Made by a program: the position numbers and the translations under genes. DNA of 64,000 bases from Blastomussa wellsi (taxonomy: Eukaryota > Cnidaria > Anthozoa > Scleractinia > Plerogyridae). Below the pieces are notes generated by a model. That model was not told the DNA's origin and did no database searches. It saw nothing but the letters and a program-made list of their open reading frames with translations. Positions 8,554-17,193 of the stretch are shown piece by piece; position 1 is the stretch's first letter; each line of letters opens with the position of its first letter. Where the stretch lies: positions 4,913,641-4,977,640 of the forward strand of contig OX393568.1 of NCBI GenBank assembly GCA_947652115.1, written 5' to 3'.

Positions 8554-8775
8554 ATGTCTGACAACAAGCTCGTTAAAACCGTGATAGATGCCGCGACTCT
8601 CGTTGGCCTCACTGCAGGCATTGGGTGGGTTGCCAAAAAAGCGTTCAGGAGAAGTTTTACAGATGACCCTTCAGATTCTGTCGAAAACTTCGCAATGTTC
8701 ACTGGTGTGATGGCGGGCAGCATCTGGCTCAAGAAGTACCTGGAGGACCAGAAAATCTTACCCGACAAACTTTGA
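8554..8775 (+). CDS. Small membrane protein, 73 aa
   Basis: Two short hydrophobic segments (~residues 8-26 and 45-58) flank a basic and polar centre; the tail is LKKYLEDQKILPD-like. The type recurs among cnidarian Polintons, in my recollection, with unknown role. It is preceded by an AT-rich leader (TTTTTTATTTAACC) and by ACATAAACAAC before the ATG. Confidence 0.55.
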   Translation: MSDNKLVKTVIDAATLVGLTAGIGWVAKKAFRRSFTDDPSDSVENFAMFTGVMAGSIWLKKYLEDQKILPDKL

Positions 8776-8812
8776 GAAAATCATTTGAAAAAATGTCGCC
8801 GATTTTATAATC

Positions 8813-9238
8813 ATGGCAAGTATCGCAATTATGGTTGGCGGGGCTGTGTTGAACGCAGCGGCTTTCATCGGCGGCAATTATCTGGCGAAGGCTTTTGGAG
8901 GCAGTGACAAGGCCGCTCTTGAAGAAAAAGAGCGCCACGACCGAGCTCTCGAGGCGTATCAAGCTGCGTACGCAAAATATTCGCGCGACCGCACCAAACT
9001 TCTCGACTGGATTGCAACAAACGAGCACATAAAAGCGGAAGCCAAGCAGAACTTCACCAACACTGACTACGCTTTCAAACTTTATAACAAGGCGCATCCT
9101 GAAGAGCAAATGGCTCCTCCCAAAGAGCCCAAATTTTCTGATTTTTATCAACCAAGCCAGCAGCAAAAAAATGGTGAACTCATGTTTGTCGGGGCCGGGG
9201 CTCTCGCTTTGGGCTACGCTGCTTTCCGGTTCTTTTAA
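8813..9238 (+). CDS. Conserved Polinton membrane protein, 141 aa
   Basis: An N-terminal Gly/Ala-rich hydrophobic segment (residues 3-25) is followed by a charged coiled-coil-like middle (~30-110). It closes with a C-terminal hydrophobic segment (~121-140) ending in Phe-rich residues. The two-end-anchored hairpin architecture suggests a virion inner-membrane or capsid-lining protein; this is inference. It is one of the more recognisable small proteins of cnidarian Polintons. It is followed by the integrase after 21 bases. Confidence 0.6.
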   Translation: MASIAIMVGGAVLNAAAFIGGNYLAKAFGGSDKAALEEKERHDRALEAYQAAYAKYSRDRTKLLDWIATNEHIKAEAKQNFTNTDYAFKLYNKAHPEEQMAPPKEPKFSDFYQPSQQQKNGELMFVGAGALALGYAAFRFF

Positions 9239-9259
9239 ACTTTTTTTAACCTCTTTTAT

Positions 9260-10258
9260 ATGGACACCAAACTCGCGAAGATATACTACAGCCCTGGCGG
9301 TTATTGGAAAGGCATTGCCGCCATCAAAAAACTGGCCTCGGCTGCAAAAGTCCCGGAAGACACCGCAAAAAAGTGGTTGATCAAGCAAGCCCTCTGGCAG
9401 ATATTCCTGCCGGCGCCGAAGCATATACCTCGACCGAAATTCGACGTGTCCTTACCCAACAAGGTCCACCAGGCGGACCTTCTTTTTTTGCCTCACGATA
9501 AACTGCCTCGCGGTCGCAAAGTATGGAAATACGCGCTGAACGTTGTCGACGTGGCCAGCCGTTTCAAAGAGTCCGAACCCTTGACCTCGAAAAATTCCGA
9601 TGAGGTTGCTCAGGCTTTTCAGAAAATTTACAAGCGAGGCCCTTTGAAATGGCCTGAAATGTTGCAAGTTGACCCTGGGCGCGAATTCATGGGCGCCGTG
9701 ACGAAAGTCATGGAAAATCACAAAACTTTCATCCGGCGCGGGCGCGTCAACATTCACCGCGATCAGGCCATTGTTGAACGTTACAACCGCACCCTTGCCG
9801 AACGCCTGTTCGGTCACCAGTATGCCGTGGAAATGCGGCTGCCTGAGGGTCAGAGGTCCAGGGCATGGGTGAAAAGACTTCCTGAAGTTGTTTCGGCTTT
9901 GAACAACGAGGTGACCAGCCTCATCGGAAAGAAACCCGCTGTTGCAATCAAAGAGAAATCTGTTTATTCGAAACCTTCGACTGCTTATCACAGACCTGTT
10001 GGGAAGGATGAAAAAATCCTGCCATATCTTGTTCAGGTTCGTCATCTTTACGAACCTGGTGAGCTTGAAGGGGGGGAAAAAAGAGCCACGGATCCGATTT
10101 GGTCTTTGAAAGTTTTCACCATTGAAAAGGTTTTACAAAAACCGGATCAGCCCTTTCTTTACTATTTGCATGATGGACCCAAGCGCGGCTTTGTGCGTGA
10201 AGAGCTGATGGTTATTCCTAAAAACACTGTTCTCCCGCCATCCAGCGTGGACAGTTGA
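9260..10258 (+). CDS. Retroviral-like DDE integrase (Polinton INT)
   Basis: 332 aa. The N-terminal ~60 residues contain a helical DNA-binding-type region (VPEDTAKKWLIKQ). The rve catalytic core carries D72 (HQADLLF), D138 (LQVDPGREF) and E173 (AIVERYNRT), i.e. a DD34E spacing. The C-terminal ~90 residues resemble a chromodomain/SH3-like tail. It would cut and join the terminal inverted repeats to host DNA with a short staggered target duplication, consistent with the 5-bp CCGCA repeat flanking this copy. The frame appears intact. Confidence 0.92.
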   Translation: MDTKLAKIYYSPGGYWKGIAAIKKLASAAKVPEDTAKKWLIKQALWQIFLPAPKHIPRPKFDVSLPNKVHQADLLFLPHDKLPRGRKVWKYALNVVDVASRFKESEPLTSKNSDEVAQAFQKIYKRGPLKWPEMLQVDPGREFMGAVTKVMENHKTFIRRGRVNIHRDQAIVERYNRTLAERLFGHQYAVEMRLPEGQRSRAWVKRLPEVVSALNNEVTSLIGKKPAVAIKEKSVYSKPSTAYHRPVGKDEKILPYLVQVRHLYEPGELEGGEKRATDPIWSLKVFTIEKVLQKPDQPFLYYLHDGPKRGFVREELMVIPKNTVLPPSSVDS

Positions 10259-10279
10259 ATAAACAAATGAAATTTCAAA

Positions 10280-10504
10280 ATGGGCCGTGGACGCAATGGT
10301 CTTCTCATTCAAGCTTCAATCGTTGGAAAAAGAAGAACAAGAAGTGACAAAAACCATGAATATTCTGAAATTATTTGCAGAAACAACACCGTTCAAAATC
10401 CAGAAGAAATTTTTATTGACCCTGAAGTTTTGAAATATTTGCGCGGTTTGCGCCCGAGAGAGATTGTTAAAACTGTTCTTCCAGCCACTCCTCGAGCGCT
10501 GTGA
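10280..10504 (+). CDS. Hypothetical 74-aa basic protein overlapping the PolB 3' end
   Basis: Starts 21 bases after the integrase stop and overlaps the convergent PolB by 38 bases. It is basic at the N-terminus (MGRGRNG, KRRTRSDK) with an acidic middle and a LRPREIV-type tail. No family is recognised. Close spacing after the integrase supports it; the overlap and short length weaken it. Confidence 0.35.
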   Translation: MGRGRNGLLIQASIVGKRRTRSDKNHEYSEIICRNNTVQNPEEIFIDPEVLKYLRGLRPREIVKTVLPATPRAL

Positions 10505-13500
10505 TCAATTCCGTGTCCAACAGTTCTGCAAAGTCTTCTTCTGTGAGTGGGGTTTCACAGTGGGGTTTCACCCCACACCCCGCAACATTCTTTTTTTCTT
10601 TGAAACCATATGCTTTGGTGTGGATCCCGTCTTCCGCGATCCAGCGTTTTGAGTCAAACGCGCACAGTGAAATCTTGTTCACGTGCATGCCGTAAATTTC
10701 ATGCCCCTCGCTCCGCAGAATGTTCATTCCATGTCTCAGCTGTTTCTTCTCGCCAAAAATCATTCCACGGTACTGCTCGTGGGAAATATTTTTCTTGACA
10801 ACACACTTTTTGACCCCCTTTGCCTTTTTTATATTTTTTTCGTCCACTCGGAGGATGGAATACATTTTTGACCTGAGACAGATGACTTCCTCGATTGGCG
10901 TCCCCGCGCATTCATCTTTCATTTTGCCCAAGACTTTTTTGTTCTCGTCTGAGTGAAGTGGATTCTCTGGCGGGTAATCACTCAGATCATACATTTCCAT
11001 CGTTTTTGCGATGTCTTTGTAAACGTCTTCTGTTTCGATCTCGAGCAGAAGACTGTCCGTGTCCGTGTACACGAGTTCACATTTTGATCCGTACCGCTTT
11101 TTCAGGTGGTTATAGAAAAAGTCGTACATGAGGATCTTGCTGTTGTCCAGGATCGTCATGCCCGTGTACACCGGTTTGTTCAGCACCAGCTTCCCTTTGT
11201 GCATGTGGATCCCCGCCATGTTGTTTGTGAATTGGGTGAACCTTGAGAACAGTGGACTGGCAACAAATTTTCTCACTTTTTCTTTTTCTTCACTTTTCAC
11301 GATTTTGATGTCCGTGCGCTTCCGCAGGTTCTCCATCGTTTTCCCGAAGACCGAGTTGTTCATCAGTTTGTAAAAGTCTTTTTCAAAAGCGCTTTTTGCT
11401 CTTTTGCGGAAATTGGTGTTCATCATGATGTAATCTTTCATCCACGGCGATTGCTCGAACTCCAGAACTTTGTGGACCTTTTTCAATTTCATCCCCTGTT
11501 TCAGGTAAAACTGCAAGTTCCTGTAGTGCACAACATAGTTGTTTTTGTCTTGCAGTGTCAGCAGCAGTTTCTCTTCTTTTGGTGTTTTGATTTCCAGTTC
11601 GTCCATCAGACGGTGCTGGTAGTCTGACATGTCCTCTTTTTTTACCGCCTTTTTTTCCGGCGCCAGCGGATAACTGTTGTGCTCTTCATGCAACTCCTCC
11701 GGATATTCGAGGTCAACCTCAAGAATCCAACCGGTTTTTGCGTCTTCTTTTTTCTTCAAAATTTCTTCTTCCGTGGGCAGCACGCTTCTCCATTTGAATC
11801 CTCTCACGGGCATTGGCTGGCACATGGCCCAGCCGTAAAGGTTGTTCGCGTCAAGATACATGATCCATTTTTTCGGTTTGCTGGGGTCATAACCTTCCAC
11901 TTCCGGATTGTTGGCTCTGGCATACCTTTTGCTTACCGTTGAGATCCCACCGCGCAGCCCCCTTTCCACGAACAGATGCTTGTCAATGTCCGTCAAGAGC
12001 TCCAGCTCAATTCCTGTCTTTTTCAAAAGCGCGTCCCAGCTCAATCCTGGTGATGTGAAATAATTCGCCGGATCCAGCCCGTACTGCTCTTGATACAAGT
12101 CCCTGAAATTTTCAAAAACATCCGCCAGCAATGCCACATCCGTTTTCACATACAAGTCATGATAATCCCCCAGATTTTTGCAGTCAAAGGCTTCCCACAC
12201 TTTCTGCGCGTGCGCATATTCAGCATCTGAAATATCTTCGTCGTTCAGTTTGCTGTAAAACAGTTTTTTGTGTGGCAGTTTTGTCTCGTCGAATCTTTCC
12301 CATGAGTCCATGTACTCATACGGGTAGATTCCTTTTTGAAATAACAAATCAACCTTGTTGTTTTGGTGATTTTCAACTTTTCTTGGGGTGTTGCTTTCAC
12401 AAGCGCGTCGAGGCTTCCTTGCGTGAAATTCAGACTGTCAATGAACTGCAAATTCCCCATGGAAAATGTGATGTACTTTTCCATGTTGTTGGCCACACAT
12501 TTCACGCCTTTTTCTTGCTGCGCCATCGCTTGCATCAGGTGGTGCGCATCATAACCCCGCAGGTTGTGAAAGACAACTGGTATTTTGAAAAATTTGGGGT
12601 TCAGTTTCAGTTTGAAATTGCACTCGTTGTGCGCTGCCCCACGGAACTTGCCTGTCACATGGCAATGGTCTTTCACAGCGTCTCTGAAAGTTGGTTGAAT
12701 CAATGGTTTTTTGCAGAATTGACAGTTTTCTTGTTTTTCCGCTTCCTCTTTTTGTTCTTTTCCCAACCTTTTCATGCAAAGAAACCCAACCCTTTTTTGC
12801 ACAAACCAGAAACATTTTTTGTGAACCTGTCCCAAATATTCGTCTTTGTTTTTGTTCCATGCTGGCAATGAGTCGAGAAAATTTTCTTTCATCAAACTTT
12901 TGTTACAAATGTGGCAATCTTTTGCAGTTTTGAAATTTTCCCAATCTTCCGGTTCCATAACAATTGGTTTTGGTTCTTCCACACTTTCTCTCAGTTTTTG
13001 CTCCTCTTCCTGAATGCCTCTCAAAAAGTTGGCCACCGCATTTTTCCCTCTGAAAACTTTTGAATTCATTATTTTTCCATCACTTCTCACACATATCCAG
13101 GAAAACCCACACGCTTCGTGCCTTTCAGTTTTTACTGTGAAACTTTGTTCAAGATTTCCACACTCGCGGTGTTCAATCTTTTTTACAAGCGCCTCAAAAT
13201 CTGCATAAATCACGAAAGGCGCCTTCATCTGTTTTTGGAGATTTTTATATTTCAAGGTGTTTTTTCCTTTTTCCGGCATTTCGATCACTGTTGGTCTACC
13301 ATCCAAACCTTCGCAGTGGTTCTGATGCTCCTCCAACTTTTCCGCTGTTGTGAAATGTGTTATACACAAATTGCAAAAGTGCTTTTTTCCACAATGTTTT
13401 GTCTGATCATAAACCAATGCGCTCATTCGTTTTACCCAGCAGTAATGATTTTTCTCCCCATCCACAATCATTATCAGGTTTATCCTTGGCACTTCTTGAC

Positions 13501-14869
13501 TTTTCTCGCTGAAACATAAACCTCCCATGAAGCTGTCTTTTTCTTTGTCCCAACCATATAAATTGATTGCCAGTTTTGGGTTTTGTGCCTCAAGCTTTTT
13601 TATCTGTTTAATCGGTGTGGGGAAATCGATTCCCTTCCAATTGATTTTGTCATCAACATTTTTGTATCTGCTCGGTCTTTCTGCATGAGCCTTTACTGGG
13701 AAAAGTGCTGATTTCAAAGCCCACTTCAGACATTCATTGTCTTCGTTTTGCACGTTGATAATGGCTTTCTTTACTGCAAGTTTTGGTGGAAGTGGCATCC
13801 ATGTTCCTCCTTTCAGTGGTTCATATTTTGCAACATGCACATACACTTTTTTTATTCTTTCAAACACCAATCCTGATTTTTTTACTGAAACTTCTGTTTT
13901 GCCTTTTGATTCTTCAATAAATTCATTGAATTTCTCCGTGATCTCTTCTTCATCAAATTTTTGTAAAAGATACTGTTTACTTTTATAATACTGTTTGATT
14001 TGTCTCTTGTCATCTTTTGTTGAAAACTTTGTATCAAAAGAAAATAAGACTTTCACCATCCCCATCTCTTTCATCTCCTTTTTGAGCAGTTCAATGTACT
14101 TTTCACGGTACTCTTTTGCAAAAACTAAAATATCCTTTGCTGCAGGGTTATAAAAATATTTTGATCTGGGATTCCAACGATCCTTGTTTTTTAAGTTAAG
14201 TTCTGCTACCTGCATTAACCACACGTGAAGCCATCCTTGGAAATTTGTTTGTTTCAAAACAAATCTGTCATGAATTTCTTTTCTCTGAAATTTACTTTTC
14301 AGTCCTTGCAGTAAAATTTCCACATTTTGCCATGAAAGTCCTGGTTCTGTTAAATTTCTTGCTATCTTTCCATATTCAACAGGGTCATAATGGGCTTGGA
14401 AAGTTTTTACTAATTCTCCAAAAATTTTAAACTTTTCTCTTATTAATAAATTTTTTTCATATTGATTTTCAAGATTTTCGATAAATCTTTCCAATCTTTC
14501 TTGCGTCAACCGACCTGCTGCTCTCTCTCTTACAGCAACATCTAATGCTCTTCCAATGACTTCAATATCTTCTTTTTGTTCTTTTCTGTTTTCTTCATTA
14601 AGGTTTCTTAAAGCTTTAATCATCTCTTCCTCATTTAAAGGGAGTTTATTCACCCTTTGCCTGTGCAAATTTTCATTTTCAACTTGAAGCCTTCTGATTG
14701 CTTCATCAAGAATAACATCTTCGCGTGCTGCTGCCATGTTCTCTAAAGGTTCTTCAACCCCCCTTTGCAAATTTTGTAGACTTCTGATTGCTGCATCATA
14801 AGCAAGGACATCATCATCTTCTTCACGTGCTGCGGCCATGTTCTCTATAATGTGGAAGCATTTCTTCAA
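10467..14869 (-). CDS. Protein-primed family B DNA polymerase (PolB), one frameshift
   Basis: Read in two frames: an N-terminal part ending near 12355 and a C-terminal part from about 12350 to 10467, ~1,460 residues together. The N-terminal part has a helical region with a repeated MAAARE segment. A Q-x5-C...W motif (Q374, C380, W383) and H475 follow, then a C2H2 zinc finger (~499-519), exonuclease I (YADFEAL, D557), a zinc/HNH-like insert with DHCHVTGKFRG (~716-750) and exonuclease II (NLRGYDAHHL, ~769). The C-terminal part has exonuclease III (YVKTDVALLAD), palm motif A (YLDANNLYG), motif B (KLMNNSVFGK) and motif C (YTDTDSLL). It would replicate the element from protein-primed termini. Start 14869 lies 30 bases inside the right repeat; 14839 is an alternative. 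The shift may be mutation or a sequencing error. Confidence 0.92.
12340..12365 (-). other. Frameshift site within PolB
   Basis: Between exonuclease II and III the first frame loses family-like sequence just after LKITKT, while the next frame picks it up with DLLFQKGIYPYEYMD. The junction falls in the A-rich stretch AAAACAACAAGG (minus strand). One base gained or lost there is sufficient. No intron consensus or slippery-heptamer/pseudoknot arrangement is evident. Confidence 0.8.
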
Positions 14870-14898
14870 AAGAAAAAAATCATTCCTAAGCCAAAATC

Positions 14899-15150
14899 CA
14901 AATTTCTTTTACCTCACAAGTTGCCTTTTTTGATGAAAAACCGCGCTGAGAGGAAAGTTTTCCATTTGAAGGCATGCCACCCAACCACCCCCACCACCCG
15001 CCTGCCACCCCCCCAACTCGCCCCCCAGCACCCATCCACCACCCACCTCCCACCCCCCAACTCGCCCCCCAGCACCCATCCACCACCCACCTCCCACCCC
15101 CCAACTCGCCCCCCAGCAGCTGGCCCAGAACCACCACGGTTATTGTGTGT
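14899..15150 (-). repeat. Right terminal inverted repeat of the Polinton
   Basis: The inverse of 76-318. It includes the 44-bp C-rich (inverted G-rich) tandem array at ~14993-15117 and ends in TATTGTGTGT. It is 9 bp longer than the left copy because of an extra CCACCACCC-like unit. The target duplication CCGCA follows at 15151-15155. Confidence 0.92.
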
Positions 15151-17193
15151 CCGCACAGTCACTGGGTAAAATCAAAATATTCACTGGGTACTGGGGAGAG
15201 TAAATTTCCACTGGGTAGGGGAAAATAAGCCACTGGGTAGGGTTTCAGTGGGTCTGTTACAGAGGGGTGTAACTGAGCTAATACAGCAAGCTTTTCCTTT
15301 TCTCATTTTGCTTGTTTTTTTTTGAAAAAGTGTTATCACAAAATCTTCATGAACTTCGAACCAGCAACAAATGTGGAGTTAATTGACCTAATGACCTGCT
15401 CTCAGCTGCAACCCAAACTATATTTAGTAATCGTAGGAATGCAGATATGTATAAATAAGAACAACAAGATTACAAGTTATTTGCATCAAATGAATCAAAA
15501 ATAACAAACAACAATTATCTCCCTTGAAATCTGACAATGATGGCACCGTGGGGTATAAATAGCTCAATATCCTCGCTACATGCATATCTCACATATTTAT
15601 CGAAAAAAGAACTATAGCCATCAAACGTGAACCTAAATTTTATTTGCTAGTCGATGAGTGCTCTGCACCTTTGTAGTAGAGACCAGTAGAGATTGGTAGA
15701 GCGTTCGACCGCTGAATAATAGTCTGGTATTTCAAAGTGACGTACTATCTAGAGGGGGAAGTTGATGATTCTGTACTTTACTGAGTTCAGTTGATCTCGT
15801 CCAGTATCCACGTTTGATAAAGTGACAAAATGATACGTTTATTTTGGAATTGATAAATTTTCAATTCATGAAATTGAAAGACCTGGCCTGGATTGCGCCA
15901 CGGAACTTTCTATGCGATTTGTTATTCGCGTGGTAAACTTTTTTTTGCAATTTTAAACCAAAATATAAATTTTCTATACCCTCTCTCAAACTATTGCGAT
16001 GTCATAATGCTAAGCTCTAAAAGAGCGTTTTCACTCACGTGGCAAAGCGGCCATATTACTGAAACAAATTGTTCGTTTGTTTGTTTGTATATTTATTTAT
16101 CATTTCATATTTTTACACACACTGCGCTCTGTGTTTACGGAAAAGCGGAAAATAGAAAGGCAAAGAGAAAATCAGGTTAAGTCAACAAAAGATGGAGGAT
16201 TAAATGTGATGCCTGGAAGTTAACACTACCCACCCTTCCCTCTTCTATCCTGTACTGGACCCCGCCCTTTACATGTAAGAAAAGAAAACGTTAATTATTT
16301 ACAAATGGTTTATTTTGGGTTAATCAAGCTATTTTAGATGAAGTAACGAAATAATGACGTAATTACAATGTCAGTGAAATATTTTAATGAATTATCACCC
16401 GTACTCACTCGTGGTCATACGTGGTCTCTCGTGGTCATTCGCGGTCATTCGTGGTCACTCGTGGTCACTCGTGTGTACTTTTAGACAAGATCAGGTTAAA
16501 CCACGCAGAAATGTAGTATAAAATAAACCTAACTCGGTTAAAAGATCTTTTGTTTTCCAATTGATTTCCATGGTAATCGTTAACCCAGTTAAAGTTCAAT
16601 GAACAGTCGAAATAAGCAGCAGCATCAGGATTTTTCGGTAACCCGGTTAATTTTAATTGATTAATTTTTTACAAATAACCTGGTTAACTCTCATAATGCG
16701 GCCGGGGCCAATGAAAAATTGTTTGTAACCCACAACAAAGCACAGAAACTTAAGCTGAGCATAAGTAGCCTAAAAAAACTTTTTCCCCAAAGAAACATGG
16801 TGTAATTGGCATCATCGTTAATGATGAAATATTGTTCTTACTTCGTAAATTTTACATGTAAAGTAAAATTTTTTGGCTTTTGGCAACCAAAAAATTTGTG
16901 CTGATGACAAAATCTAAAAACTTAGGAGCCAGCTGGCCCCGAGGTTTTTTTTCTAAAGTTGAGCCCTGAACTGTGTTCTGCCACCTGAACACACTTCGCA
17001 CTTTTCTGACTGGGGAGTGAAGCAAAACAAGAACAGAAAAATGAGACTGATTTCTCTTTTGAAAACAGAATTCAGACCACACCCCCAACAAGTCTGGGAA
17101 GCCAAGTTCCCCATCAACTTATCCCTCGGTTCATTTGCCCATTGGCTTGTTGTTGCCCACTCAAAAGGGACAGCTTGCAGCTTATTACATCTT
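15151..17193. other. Non-coding host DNA right of the Polinton
   Basis: No gene was found. It begins with the second CCGCA target copy, then four CACTGGGTA words at 15160, 15182, 15209 and 15231. A 10-bp minisatellite lies at 16402-16474, and four TTAAC-C-GGTTAA-like near-palindromes lie between about 16508 and 16690. The rest is AT-rich with frequent stops. Confidence 0.6.
16402..16474 (+). repeat. 10-bp minisatellite (CACTCGTGGT)
   Basis: About seven tandem copies of a CACTCGTGGT-type unit with single-base variants (CATACGTGGT, TCTCGTGGT, CATTCGCGGT). No coding context. Confidence 0.8.

Larger units (their letters stand above)
76..15150. mobile_element. Maverick/Polinton (adintovirus-like) DNA element
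   Basis: About 15.1 kb bounded by near-perfect terminal inverted repeats (76-318 and 14899-15150) and flanked by the 5-bp direct repeat CCGCA. It carries the Polinton hallmark set: a major capsid protein, an FtsK/HerA-type packaging ATPase, a retroviral-like DDE integrase and a protein-primed family B DNA polymerase. Several small membrane or basic proteins accompany them, as in cnidarian Polintons. Gene blocks are bidirectional, and most virion genes run rightward from 5260 to 9238. A frameshift in PolB (about 12340-12365) and one in the coiled-coil gene (about 3733) suggest decay or base-call errors. The two repeats differ mainly by one ~9-bp insertion, so the copy looks fairly young. Family assignment is strong; whether it is still mobile is unknown. 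Confidence 0.95.
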
